A DNA stretch of 64,000 nt, taken from contig JAUYNL010000029.1 of the NCBI GenBank assembly GCA_030696085.1, positions 87,421 through 151,420 of the forward strand, in the 5' to 3' direction. This stretch comes from Luteolibacter sp. (GTDB lineage Bacteria > Verrucomicrobiota > Verrucomicrobiia > Verrucomicrobiales > Akkermansiaceae). This document shows positions 28,810-37,540 of the stretch, piece after piece. How positions within the stretch are numbered: position 1 is the first letter of the stretch; each line of letters opens with the position of its first letter. A program made the translations under genes and the position numbers. The notes below the pieces were generated by a model, which saw only the letters and a program-made list of their open reading frames with translations, made no database searches and was not told where the DNA came from.

Positions 28810-29469
28810 ATGAAGTGCCCGCGTTGCGTCCAGCGAATCCACCGAGCGGCGGCATCGTGCCCGCATTGTGGATTTTCCATCGCGGATGCGGACGGGCGTT
28901 TCGGATCCGAGGAAGTCAGCCTGCGTTGCCTGACCGACAGTGCGGGAATTCTGAGACGAGGGGATCGCGAGCGGGTGGAAGCGGCGATGGCGCGGATCTC
29001 GCGGCGATTTCCGCAGATTTTCGTGGCGGTTTACACCGGAGCCCTGGGCGAGGTGGCGAATATCCGGCAATTCGGGTTCTGGTTGTTGAACCGCTCCGCC
29101 TTCGAGGATCTGCCCTTGGACAAGCCGAACGAGGCCGGCATCCTGTTGACGATCGACCCCGAGTCGAAGGCGGCGGGGATGGTGTTTGGTTACTTGCTGG
29201 ATCCCTATCTGGAGGAATCCGATACGTTCGAGTGCTTGTCCCGCGCCCATGCGCACTGGCTCGAGGAGCATTATGCGGACGGCGTCATCAAGGCCCTGTT
29301 CCATTTGGAGGGCATTCTCTGCAAACGCAGCCGCCAGGCGCGGCGTGATCCGGAGCATTTCCAACGCAAGGTCCTGCCGCCCGCGATGATGGGTGACCTG
29401 GTGCGCCGGATTCGGGCCGGACATCGGAATGTGAGCACGGAAGAACAAGCCGCGGAGGTGCTGAAATGA
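28810..29469 (+). CDS. Zinc-ribbon plus TPM-domain protein
   Basis: 219 aa. The N-terminus has a CxxC...CxxC zinc ribbon (CPRCVQRIHRAAASCPHCG). A TPM/DUF477 domain follows from about residue 35 (LTDSAGILRRGDRERVEAAM, NRSAFEDLPLDKPNEAGILL, FGYLLDPYLEESDTFECLS). TPM domains occur in membrane-bound or periplasmic proteins and the plant one is a thylakoid phosphatase. An in-frame TTG at 28765 would add 15 residues. The stop overlaps the next start by 4 bp (ATGA), so the two genes are coupled. Confidence 0.75.
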   Translation: MKCPRCVQRIHRAAASCPHCGFSIADADGRFGSEEVSLRCLTDSAGILRRGDRERVEAAMARISRRFPQIFVAVYTGALGEVANIRQFGFWLLNRSAFEDLPLDKPNEAGILLTIDPESKAAGMVFGYLLDPYLEESDTFECLSRAHAHWLEEHYADGVIKALFHLEGILCKRSRQARRDPEHFQRKVLPPAMMGDLVRRIRAGHRNVSTEEQAAEVLK

Positions 29470-30506
29470 AAACCCTGCTGGCAGTGGGAGTGGGCTCCAT
29501 GCTGGCCTTGGGGTCCGCGTTTGCCGCCCAGGAGCCCGGACTTCCAAGTTGGAACGAGGGTGAACTGGCCGGATTGGAAGCCGGTGGCTGGGTGGCGGGC
29601 AGCCTGTTGCTGACGGATGAACCGTTGCCGGAGGAAAGCGCGCAAACGAATGAGAAACCTTTGGATCTCGCCCAGCCGACGGCCGAGGAAATCGCCGATG
29701 AGCAAATCCCGCCGACACAGATCCCGGAGAAGTTTTGGCCGGAGTATTTCAGTGAGCGTCCGAAGTCGTTTCTGGTCGATCCCCAGGGCTTGCTGGGCCC
29801 GGTGGATTACCGGGATCGCCTGGGTTTCCTCAACTATCACGCGGGGGACTCGATGATCGACCTGTTCGTGTATGTGTTCGGCGGCGATCAGGAGATTCCC
29901 GGCGAGGTGCGCGAGGAGGAACTTGTTGAGCGCTTGTTTTCACAAGGCCGCCCGGCGGCGGTGGTCTATTATTACCTGGGCGCGCCGCAAAGGTCGGTCA
30001 TCTATCTGAGCCCATCGCTGACCGACACTGTCTCGGCTCCCGAGCAGCGGCGGGCGCTTGAAAGCTCGGTGATGCAGGCCTTCAATCATGTGGATCCCGC
30101 CGGGCAGATCGAGGGGTTTCTGGTCCAGATGTCGATTCGGATCTACTGGATGGAGCGGATGCTCGGGGGAGCGGAGTCCGAAGGCGAGGCCATGCCGGTT
30201 TTCGCACAGGCAGCCCGGAAGAGCGTGAAAAAATCCTCTCTGATGGAATGGTTGCGGCCGCATTTTGAGAAGGCGCGGCGCTTCACGATTCCCGCGGCGG
30301 TGATTGCCATGGCGCTGCTGGTGGCGTTTGCGACGAACTCCTGGTTGAAACGGCGAGCCCGCTACCGATTCCCGGAGATCGAAGTCGAACCCCGGCTTGG
30401 CGGTGCCCACGCAGCCGGCGTGGGCGCGGTGATTTCATTTGCCAGTGCGGCACTGCCGCCGGCATCGCAGCGCGATCAGGTGCCGGATTATCTGCGCCGG
30501 GCGTGA
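29466..30506 (+). CDS. Secreted/membrane protein paired with the TPM-domain gene
   Basis: 346 aa. A signal peptide (MKTLLAVGVGSMLALGSAFA) is followed by an extracytoplasmic region with a conserved-looking core (VDPQGLLGPVDYRDRLGFLN, AAVVYYYLGAPQRSVIYLSP) that resembles a diverged TPM fold, then one membrane helix near the C-terminus (about residues 278-296) and a cytoplasmic tail. The 4-bp overlap with the zinc-ribbon TPM gene suggests the two products form a complex. I do not recognise the family with certainty. Confidence 0.65.
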   Translation: MKTLLAVGVGSMLALGSAFAAQEPGLPSWNEGELAGLEAGGWVAGSLLLTDEPLPEESAQTNEKPLDLAQPTAEEIADEQIPPTQIPEKFWPEYFSERPKSFLVDPQGLLGPVDYRDRLGFLNYHAGDSMIDLFVYVFGGDQEIPGEVREEELVERLFSQGRPAAVVYYYLGAPQRSVIYLSPSLTDTVSAPEQRRALESSVMQAFNHVDPAGQIEGFLVQMSIRIYWMERMLGGAESEGEAMPVFAQAARKSVKKSSLMEWLRPHFEKARRFTIPAAVIAMALLVAFATNSWLKRRARYRFPEIEVEPRLGGAHAAGVGAVISFASAALPPASQRDQVPDYLRRA

Positions 30507-30519
30507 GTGGGCGGCGGGC

Positions 30520-31341
30520 TCAAATCTCCATTTCGCCCTCGAAGACAAAATCCGCCGGGCCGGTGAGGGTGACGTTTTTGAACGCCTGATCGCCGGCTTT
30601 CTGGAAGCCGATTTCCAAGGTGTCGCCACCGGCGACCACGACTTGGATGGGAGAGGGGGCTCCGGTGAGCAAATGGTGGATGAGCGCGCAGGCGACCATG
30701 CCGGTGCCACAGGCGAGCGTTTCGTCCTCGACGCCGCGCTCGTAGGTGCGGATTTCGATGTGGCCGGGTGCGAGCACGGTGGCGAAATTCGCATTGGTGC
30801 CCGCCGGGGCAAATGCCGGGTGCTGGCGGCTGGCGCGGCCATGGGTGAAGACATCGAGTTCCTCAAATGCCTCGCCGCCGGGCACGAAGGCCACCACATG
30901 GGGGACGCCGGTATTGACGAAATGAAGGGCGGCATCCAGTCCGGGCACGCTGGCACCGGTGTCGAGCCTGAGATCCTTCGGCTCGGACATGGCGATGCGG
31001 ACGTTTTCGCCCACCATCTCCGCGGCGAGCGTGCCGGCGATGGTTTCAAAGGTCACCCGATCCGGGATTTCCTCGCACAGATGCGCGGTGAAGCGTCCGA
31101 AGCAGCGCGCGCCGTTGCCGCACATCTCGGCTTCGCCGCCATCCGCATTGTAATAGCGGAACTTGAAATCGGCGCCACGTTCGGCCGGTTCCACGGCCAG
31201 CAGGCCGTCCGCGCCGATGCCACGGTGGCGGTCACAGAGCGCCTCGATGGTGGCGGTGTCGAGCTGGATGGAGAGATCGCGGTTGTCGATGACGATGAAG
31301 TCATTGCCGGCACCGTTCATTTTGTAAAAGTGGAGGAGCAT
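30520..31341 (-). CDS. dapF: Diaminopimelate epimerase
   Basis: 273 aa. The two catalytic cysteines are visible in MCGNGARCFGRF and ACGTGMVACAL, along with the start FYKMNGAGNDFIVIDN. It interconverts LL- and meso-DAP, feeding both lysine (lysA in this window) and peptidoglycan synthesis. The ATG ending at 31341 is the family start; the longer reading frame adds 49 unconserved residues. It converges with the upstream secreted-protein gene with a 13-bp gap. Confidence 0.95.
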   Translation of the reverse strand: MLLHFYKMNGAGNDFIVIDNRDLSIQLDTATIEALCDRHRGIGADGLLAVEPAERGADFKFRYYNADGGEAEMCGNGARCFGRFTAHLCEEIPDRVTFETIAGTLAAEMVGENVRIAMSEPKDLRLDTGASVPGLDAALHFVNTGVPHVVAFVPGGEAFEELDVFTHGRASRQHPAFAPAGTNANFATVLAPGHIEIRTYERGVEDETLACGTGMVACALIHHLLTGAPSPIQVVVAGGDTLEIGFQKAGDQAFKNVTLTGPADFVFEGEMEI

Positions 31342-31503
31342 GGAATGGGTGGGGTTGCGGGTGGCGATGGATAAGCATGGAGGTGGCCATCCGCAAGCAC
31401 CGTGATTCGAGCTTTGGCTTGCGCCGCGGCGGATTTCCGCGGAGTCTCGGGGGCTGATCGCCGCTCCGCCAGTGATATGGAGTTTCAAGAAATCGCAAAC
31501 CGT

Positions 31504-32364
31504 ATGTCTTTCGTTGTGACCAGAACCCTGCTAACGGTGTTTTTTGCCGCTGCGGTTTTGGCGGACGCCCAGACACCGGCGGTACCCCGGGTGGTGGTGC
31601 CCACGGGCGGCCGCACGCTTGAACCGGTGCGGCCGGTGGCACCCGCCACACGGATCCTCTATCCATGGAAAACCCACGTCACCTGCACGATTTTCTGGAT
31701 CGGAGAGCAACCGACCCAGAACAATCCGACCCCCAACTGCAAGTCCTCGTGGGACCAGCAATGGGCGATCAATTTCGGCGGCTACGATGATCCGGATCCC
31801 GCCAGGCGCATCGCCAACCACACGGCTGGCGATTTCCGGCCGAAGGGCTTCGTGCCGAAACTCAATCCGTTTTACATCGCGCTGCCCTACAATGATGTGG
31901 TGAGCCACCGCAGTCACAAACCGGAGGCGGCGCGGGTGATTCCGTGGTTCTCACGGATGCGTCCGGAGCCGGGCAAAACCGTCTGCAAGGGGCGCTGGCT
32001 CCAGATTTACCGCAATGGCCGCAGTTGCTACGCCCAGTGGGAGGATTGCGGACCCTGGGTGACCGATGACTGGGAGTATGTGTTTGGCAAGCGCCCGCCG
32101 AAAACCGGCCAGAACGGAGCGGCCGGTCTGGATATCTCACCCTCCGTGCGCGACTACCTCGGCTTGAAGTCAGGCCAGAAAGTCCACTGGCGTTTCGTCG
32201 AGGCCGGCCAGGTGCCCTACGGGCCGTGGAAGAAGTATGGCCAGGACAATCCTGCCGCCGCGGCGGATCCGGATTTGGCCGCCCAGCAGAAATATCTCGA
32301 ATATCTGCGCAAACTGCGGGACGAGCAGTTTGCGAAAAAACCGCTGGACGATTTACAGAAATGA
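31504..32364 (+). CDS. Secreted protein of unknown function
   Basis: 286 aa. A signal peptide (RTLLTVFFAAAVLADAQ) precedes a Cys-containing mature domain: WKTHVTCTIFWIGEQPTQNN, GRWLQIYRNGRSCYAQWEDC, then GLDISPSVRDYLGLKSGQKV. The last segment resembles the second half of a double-psi beta-barrel (RlpA-like) domain, in which an invariant D-I/L-S-P motif supports the fold. The C-terminal ~35 residues form a charged helix. Function is unknown; a cell-wall association would fit a barrel of that type. Confidence 0.6.
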   Translation: MSFVVTRTLLTVFFAAAVLADAQTPAVPRVVVPTGGRTLEPVRPVAPATRILYPWKTHVTCTIFWIGEQPTQNNPTPNCKSSWDQQWAINFGGYDDPDPARRIANHTAGDFRPKGFVPKLNPFYIALPYNDVVSHRSHKPEAARVIPWFSRMRPEPGKTVCKGRWLQIYRNGRSCYAQWEDCGPWVTDDWEYVFGKRPPKTGQNGAAGLDISPSVRDYLGLKSGQKVHWRFVEAGQVPYGPWKKYGQDNPAAAADPDLAAQQKYLEYLRKLRDEQFAKKPLDDLQK

Positions 32365-32444
32365 AGCGCTCGCCCTGCGGCCCGGAGGAACCGTTTCGGA
32401 AAGCGTGAAATCTTCACCGTGCCGGGATTTTGCCTTCATTCTTC

Positions 32445-32473
32445 TTGACTCGCCTTGGTCCGGAGCCTAAATC
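32445..32473 (+). promoter_or_regulatory. Probable sigma-70 promoter of rplI
   Basis: TTGACT (32,445-32,450) and TAAATC (32,468-32,473) are separated by exactly 17 bp, and the rplI start lies 37 bp further on. This is a good housekeeping promoter for the monocistronic rplI. Confidence 0.5.
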
Positions 32474-32509
32474 GCCGTCCCCGAACGAACTTTTTACTCC
32501 TTAGTTTCC

Positions 32510-32992
32510 ATGGCCAACGCACAAGTAATCCTCAAAGAAAAAATCGAAGGCCTTGGTGCCGAAGCTGATGTCGTCAAAGTCCGCGCCGGCTATGCCCGCA
32601 ATTTCCTGGTTCCCCAGGGCAAGGCCTATGAAGCAACCCGCTCGAATCTCCGCCACGTCGAGGCCCTAAAAACCGCTCGTGCCCGTCGCGAAGCCGAGGA
32701 AATCCTCGCCTTCCAGGAAATCGCCACCAGGATTTCGAAACTCAAGCCGAAGTTCGTCCTTTCCACCGGCCAGGGCGGTAAGGCTTTTGGTTCGGTCACC
32801 AGCATCGACATCCACAAGGAGCTGGAAACCGCAGGCATCGTGATCGACCGCCATGCGATCGAACTCGACAAGCCCGTCAAGAAATCCGGCAAGAGCGAGA
32901 TCACCATTCGCCTGCATCCGCAGGTGGTCACCACTTTGATCATCTCGGTGGACGCAGGCGCGGAAGATAAGGCGGAAAAGGCCGAAGCCTGA
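32510..32992 (+). CDS. rplI: 50S ribosomal protein L9
   Basis: 160 aa. The N-terminal domain is nearly textbook: MANAQVILKEKIEGLGAEAD, then VVKVRAGYARNFLVPQGKAY. The C-terminal domain after the long connecting helix is also present (STGQGGKAFGSVTSIDI). L9 binds 23S rRNA and helps keep the reading frame. In many bacteria rplI sits with rpsF-ssb-rpsR; here it stands alone with its own promoter and terminator. Confidence 0.97.
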   Translation: MANAQVILKEKIEGLGAEADVVKVRAGYARNFLVPQGKAYEATRSNLRHVEALKTARARREAEEILAFQEIATRISKLKPKFVLSTGQGGKAFGSVTSIDIHKELETAGIVIDRHAIELDKPVKKSGKSEITIRLHPQVVTTLIISVDAGAEDKAEKAEA

Positions 32993-33030
32993 TCCACCCG
33001 CGCCGCCCGCGAGAGGAGACTTTCAAGAAA

Positions 33031-33061
33031 AACCCCCGGTTCGTGAGACGAGCCGGGGGTT
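33031..33061. terminator. Bidirectional intrinsic terminator between rplI and the response regulator
   Basis: A 14-bp stem (33,031-33,044 with 33,048-33,061, one G-T wobble) and a GAG loop is flanked by A-runs on the left and a T-run on the right. It therefore has a U tract on both strands and should end both rplI and the convergent response-regulator transcript. Confidence 0.9.
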
Positions 33062-33092
33062 TTTTGGATTGCGAACTCCAATCGCAAAAGTG

Positions 33093-33749
33093 TCAGACGA
33101 TGCCTTGCCGCAATGCCTTGGAAACGGCCTCGGTTTGTGAGCGGACCTGCAATTTCCGGTAAACCGAGCGCAGGTGCATGTCCACCGTGTGCTGGGAGAT
33201 CGCCAACTGATCGGCGATTTCCTTCTTGATGAAGCCTTTGACCAGATAACGAAGCACTTCCTCCTCGCGTGAGGTGAGTGGTTCGATATGCTCCACCGGA
33301 CCATGGCGTGAGAAGCCCTCGAGGATCATTTTTGCAATCGGACTGCTGAGCGCGGATGCACCGAGCATCACGTCACGGATGCCGCTGATGATGTCATCGG
33401 GGTCGGCCGTTTTGAGAAGATATCCGGAGGCTCCGTTGCAGATGGCGCGGTACACCTTGTCGCGATCATCGGACGCGGTGAGGATGAGCACTTTCACTTC
33501 CGGCAGGGCTTTGCGGACGTCGTTGAGAACCTCCAGTCCGTCGCGGCGAGGCAGACCGAGGTCCAGTAGCAGCAGATCCGGCCGCTCGTTGGTGAAGCGC
33601 AGCTTGTCGAAGAGATCGGCCGCGGAGGTGAAGTGATGGGGGCAGATGAAATCCTCCTCGGCGCTGAGAAGGCGGCGGATCTGCTTGGCGAACAATTCGT
33701 GATCCTCCAGGATCCAGATATTGATGGTGGTGAGGGCTTCGGAAATCAT
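33093..33749 (-). CDS. LuxR/NarL-family response regulator
   Basis: 218 aa. The receiver domain has the phospho-accepting Asp63 in LLLLDLGLPRRDG, Thr in ILTAS and Lys in GYLLKTA; a LuxR-type HTH follows (LTSREEEVLRYLVKG, ISQHTVDMHLRSVYRKLQV). The start overlaps the kinase stop by 4 bp, so this is the kinase's partner. The conserved two-gene operon activates or represses unidentified targets. Confidence 0.93.
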   Translation of the reverse strand: MISEALTTINIWILEDHELFAKQIRRLLSAEEDFICPHHFTSAADLFDKLRFTNERPDLLLLDLGLPRRDGLEVLNDVRKALPEVKVLILTASDDRDKVYRAICNGASGYLLKTADPDDIISGIRDVMLGASALSSPIAKMILEGFSRHGPVEHIEPLTSREEEVLRYLVKGFIKKEIADQLAISQHTVDMHLRSVYRKLQVRSQTEAVSKALRQGIV

Positions 33750-35767
33750 GAGAGGGCGGGGTGTAGGGTGAGGTGGGAGCGTTTGACCAGGAGCCGGATA
33801 TGGGTTCCGTTTTCCTTCGAGGAGGAGATTTGAAGCAAGCCATCCAGCACTCGGGCGCGGTCTTGCAGTTTGATGACTGCGGCCGGTCGTTCCCGATCAT
33901 TCACTGGCAGGCCCACGCCGTTATCAATAATTTCGAGTGCCAGCTTGTCATCCTCATCCCACAGGCGGATCGAGACGCGGTCCGCGCGTGAGTGTTTGAG
34001 CACGTTGTGGATGGCTTCCTTGTAAAACAGGAAGAGGTGGCGCTTGGCATCGAGCGAAAGTTTCGCAGTGGTCTTGGAGGACTCACATTCGAGGGTGTAA
34101 TTGATCTCGCGCAGCAGCCGGCCCGCCGTTTCGCGCATGCGCTGGACCAGATCGCCGATCGAATCCTGGCGGCGTTCCAACAGCCAGACGATATCGCGCA
34201 TGGCCAGGGAACTCTCGCGGGCGATGGTCTCCACCTCGTTGAGGTCGCCGGCGATTTCCTCGGGGCCCTGAAGCCGGACGAGATCCTTGCGCGCGGTGCG
34301 GGCGATCAGCGAAATGCTGCCCAGATTGCTGCCGATGTCATCGTGCAGGTCCGAGGCGATCCGTTTGCGGATGGTATCGAGTTGCTCCTTGGACATCAGC
34401 CTGCGGCGCTCGACGATGAACACCGGAATCAGGAAGGTGAGGCCCAGAATCACCGCGGAGCCCCAGGTTGCGTTGAGTTCGCTGTTGGATGCCAATTGAC
34501 GGTGCGCTGCCCGCAGGTGGGATAGTTCGTGCTCGATGCGGCCTCGTTCGCGGAGTTGGTGGAGCCAGACTCCCACCGGGATGATCTCCTTTTCGGAACT
34601 GTAGCCATCTGTCAGTGAGGTGACTGTGAGACTCTGACCGTTGTTTGTGCGTGTGATTTCGCGACCTTTGGCGAGGTTTTGTCCGCCAGACCAGACTTCC
34701 AATTCAGAGAACGCGTGCAGTTTGCGATCCCCCATGATCCATGGCCGGGTGGCGGTGATGCTGAGGGTTTTGGCGATCCTCCCCTTCATGGGAATCATCA
34801 ACGGTGCCATGTGACTGGATCCGGGAAGGGGGTTGGACCATTCAAACACTGTTTCTTCCATGCCTCCGTCTTCCAGTGTTTGGCGGACGACAAGCGACTC
34901 GGGAAAGACCGAGGTGTCAAAAGAGCGATTCACCTGATAGGGAAACAAGATCACCCGGTCGAGCGGCGATGCTTCATCCAGGCGAATGCTCCAGGTGGTG
35001 CTCTGCTCCGGGTTTTCGACCATCACCGCATCACCGGGATTCAATTTCGGCTTGCTCGCATTGTGCCAGATGCCCAGCGGTGAACGGCCATCGATCAGAG
35101 CCTCTGGAAACCACAAGCCTGCGACATTGAGGCTGCCCACGGTCTCCACCGTTGCGGCGAATGAGACCGGTTCACCCTGGGAAATGACCACAAATTCCGC
35201 CAAACCGAAGAGATCCTGGGCTTCCTTCATGTGCCCTTCCTGAACGGTCAGTTTGACGTAGCGGGCGCTGTTGCGACAGGTGAATAAGGCAGGGCTCCCA
35301 TCTGGCTGCGGGTGTGGAATCCTGCCGGATTTATAAATAACCGTACTCTGGATGAAATCAGCCCGTTTGGAGACTTCCAAAGTGAAGCGTTTGGGGAAAA
35401 TTCCGGAATCTTCCAAAAATTCCCGCTGCGAGGGAACCAGGAAGATTTGATCGATCGGCAACTCACGACCCAGATCAAGGGTGATTGATGGATCGGCGCT
35501 GCCATTGTTCGCGCGAGCGCCACGATAGCCCAAACCTGTTTTCAAAGGATACTCGCAGTGTTTTGAATAGCTTGATACTTGGCTGTCGAGCCAAGTCACA
35601 CGGTCTTCTACCTTAACGAGTTGTGAATTGAAAAGACGGGCGATTCGGGCGATCGGATTGGTAACTTGCGCGATTGCTGCCGCTTCCACTTGCGAGGGTA
35701 GCCAACATGCGGCAAGCGCCATCAGGGTGCCGGCAGATTTTTGAAATCGTTGGTGGGGCAGACTCAT
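33746..35767 (-). CDS. Sensor histidine kinase (HisKA_3) with discoidin-like sensor region
   Basis: 673 aa. After a signal/anchor region, residues ~60-370 contain two beta-rich discoidin (F5/8-type)-like segments (for example PSITLDLGRELPIDQIFLVP and SITATRPWIMGDRKLHAF). One membrane helix lies at ~434-453. The kinase core follows: phospho-acceptor His475 in RIASDLHDDIGSNLGS, and an ATPase N-box (YKEAIHNVLKHSRA) and G box (EIIDNGVGLP). The extracytoplasmic region suggests sensing of a carbohydrate or envelope polymer. Its stop overlaps the response regulator. Confidence 0.88.
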   Translation of the reverse strand: MSLPHQRFQKSAGTLMALAACWLPSQVEAAAIAQVTNPIARIARLFNSQLVKVEDRVTWLDSQVSSYSKHCEYPLKTGLGYRGARANNGSADPSITLDLGRELPIDQIFLVPSQREFLEDSGIFPKRFTLEVSKRADFIQSTVIYKSGRIPHPQPDGSPALFTCRNSARYVKLTVQEGHMKEAQDLFGLAEFVVISQGEPVSFAATVETVGSLNVAGLWFPEALIDGRSPLGIWHNASKPKLNPGDAVMVENPEQSTTWSIRLDEASPLDRVILFPYQVNRSFDTSVFPESLVVRQTLEDGGMEETVFEWSNPLPGSSHMAPLMIPMKGRIAKTLSITATRPWIMGDRKLHAFSELEVWSGGQNLAKGREITRTNNGQSLTVTSLTDGYSSEKEIIPVGVWLHQLRERGRIEHELSHLRAAHRQLASNSELNATWGSAVILGLTFLIPVFIVERRRLMSKEQLDTIRKRIASDLHDDIGSNLGSISLIARTARKDLVRLQGPEEIAGDLNEVETIARESSLAMRDIVWLLERRQDSIGDLVQRMRETAGRLLREINYTLECESSKTTAKLSLDAKRHLFLFYKEAIHNVLKHSRADRVSIRLWDEDDKLALEIIDNGVGLPVNDRERPAAVIKLQDRARVLDGLLQISSSKENGTHIRLLVKRSHLTLHPALS

Positions 35768-35848
35768 CCGTAGCAGTGATACAAACGGAGAATGTGGATT
35801 TTTTAAAAATAATCAACACTTTTTAATTAAAAACTCCTCCGTGATGTT

Positions 35849-36751
35849 TCAAAGATCCAGATGCCGGTGAACTCCAGTTACGAACGCATCCGTGCAGACG
35901 ATGCAGTGATCGAGCACGGCGCTGCCGGAAATTCTTGCGCATGGCCAGATGACGGAGTCACGAACCACGGCCCCGGATGCGATTGCAGCCCCCGGGCCGA
36001 CGACCGAGTTTTCGACGACGGCTCCGGCTTCCACACGGGCCAGAGGATGGATGGCGGGACCTGGTGCGAACTCGCGGTGGGCTTGCAGATACGAGGTCCG
36101 ATCGCCGAGATCGAGCCAGAGGCCATCATCGATCACGATGGCACCAAGTTTGCCCCCCCTCGCCAGCTCAAGAAAAGCTGGGATCACGGAAATCACCTGG
36201 CCTGCGGGGATCAAATCGAGGAAACCGGGATTTGCGCAGTAGATGCCGGTGAAGACATGGGTGCCATCGCAGCGGTCGAGACGGCGGTGGATGTCGGTCA
36301 CGCGCGCTTGCGTTTCATCGAGCGCGATGTGTTTGGCGGCGCCATCCGTTCGCAGCGCGAGCGTCACCGGCAGACCGGAAGCTTCATGCGCGGCGATGAG
36401 TTTTTCCAAGGGTAGTGTGGTGAAGATGTCGCCATTGTGGACCAAAAGGGGCTGGTCATCGATCCAAGAAGCGAGGTTTCTAAGACCTCCGCCAGTTTCT
36501 AACAAAATTGGCTCATGAAAAAGCGTGATCTCGCTGTTTCGATTTTCGGGCAGTCCAATGAAATCGTCCCATGCCTCCGGCAGGTGATGGGTGTTGATGG
36601 CAAAGCGCTGGACGCCGGCGCGCGCACAGGCGTCCAGCGCCCATCCGGCAAGCGGGCGGTGAAAAAGCGGGACCAGCGGTTTGGGCAGCCGGTTGGTCAG
36701 CGGCCGCAGGCGGGTTCCGAGTCCGGCACCGAGGATGAATGCCTGAGTCAC
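35849..36751 (-). CDS. Sugar-phosphate nucleotidyltransferase (MurNAc-/mannose-1-P type)
   Basis: 300 aa. The N-terminal NTP_transferase signature is clear (FILGAGLGTRLRPLTNRLPK), followed by PLLVHNGDIFTTLPLEKLIA with the metal-binding Asp. The C-terminal ~60 residues form short hexapeptide-like repeats (VVENSVVGPGAAIASGAVVR). The substrate cannot be told from sequence; MurNAc-1-P uridylyltransferase (MurU) and mannose-1-P guanylyltransferase are the main options. It stands alone in this strand direction. Confidence 0.85.
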   Translation of the reverse strand: MTQAFILGAGLGTRLRPLTNRLPKPLVPLFHRPLAGWALDACARAGVQRFAINTHHLPEAWDDFIGLPENRNSEITLFHEPILLETGGGLRNLASWIDDQPLLVHNGDIFTTLPLEKLIAAHEASGLPVTLALRTDGAAKHIALDETQARVTDIHRRLDRCDGTHVFTGIYCANPGFLDLIPAGQVISVIPAFLELARGGKLGAIVIDDGLWLDLGDRTSYLQAHREFAPGPAIHPLARVEAGAVVENSVVGPGAAIASGAVVRDSVIWPCARISGSAVLDHCIVCTDAFVTGVHRHLDL

Positions 36752-36855
36752 CGTGCTGCTGTGCCTTGTGGAGACCGGCTTTTCAAGCCCGCATGGAAAA
36801 TATTCCGCAGTCGCCCCTGTGAAGCTTCGCTGGACAAGCGCCCGCTTCCGCGCGA

Positions 36856-37527
36856 TTGGAATGGACCTTGCGATTGGATCCCGACATTTCAGAACGCTCG
36901 CATTTGTGCGATTCCCACCGCGAGGAGGTGGCCAGCCTGGTGACCCATGCGGCGGGCGTGCTGTTCGGCGTCATGGCGCTGGGCACCATGCTGGTGCTCT
37001 CGGTCGGAGATGTATTGAAGTTCGTTTCCGCCGCGGTGTTCGGATTGTCGCTGGTCCTGTTGTACACCTCCTCCACGCTCTATCATTTTTTTACCTCGCC
37101 GAGGTGGAAGGTACGGTTCCAGGCGCTCGACCACGCGTGCATCTATCTGCTCATCGCCGGTTCCTACACGCCCTTCACGCTCATTACCCTGCGGGGGCCG
37201 TGGGGCTGGTCCTTGTTCACCGCAGTCTGGACCATGGCGGCCGGCGGTGTGTTCATCAAGCTGGTGGGGAAGGGAAAGAAGGATCATTGGATCTCGACGG
37301 GACTCTATCTGGTGATGGGCTGGCTCATTCTGTTCGCCATCGCCCCCTTGATACGGAGCATGCCCGCCGCAGGAGTGGGATGGTTGGTCGCTGGCGGGCT
37401 CGCCTATTCCCTGGGTGTGGTTTTTTTCGCATGGCGCAGGCTCCCCTACAATCACGCCATCTGGCATCTGTTCGTGCTGGCCGGCAGCATCTGCCATGTC
37501 GTGGCCGCCTGCCTGTTCGTGTTCTAA
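36856..37527 (+). CDS. Hemolysin III family membrane protein
   Basis: 223 aa with seven hydrophobic helices. The family signatures are LVTHAAGVLFGVMALG, the histidine-bearing TSSTLYHFF and LDHACIYLLIAGSYTPFTL, and AIWHLFVLAGSICHVVAA near the end. The PAQR/hemolysin III fold binds zinc with conserved His residues. In bacteria most members are not haemolytic and act in membrane or lipid homeostasis. mutM begins 13 bp downstream. Confidence 0.9.
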   Translation: MEWTLRLDPDISERSHLCDSHREEVASLVTHAAGVLFGVMALGTMLVLSVGDVLKFVSAAVFGLSLVLLYTSSTLYHFFTSPRWKVRFQALDHACIYLLIAGSYTPFTLITLRGPWGWSLFTAVWTMAAGGVFIKLVGKGKKDHWISTGLYLVMGWLILFAIAPLIRSMPAAGVGWLVAGGLAYSLGVVFFAWRRLPYNHAIWHLFVLAGSICHVVAACLFVF

Positions 37528-37540
37528 CTAATCTTCCGCC

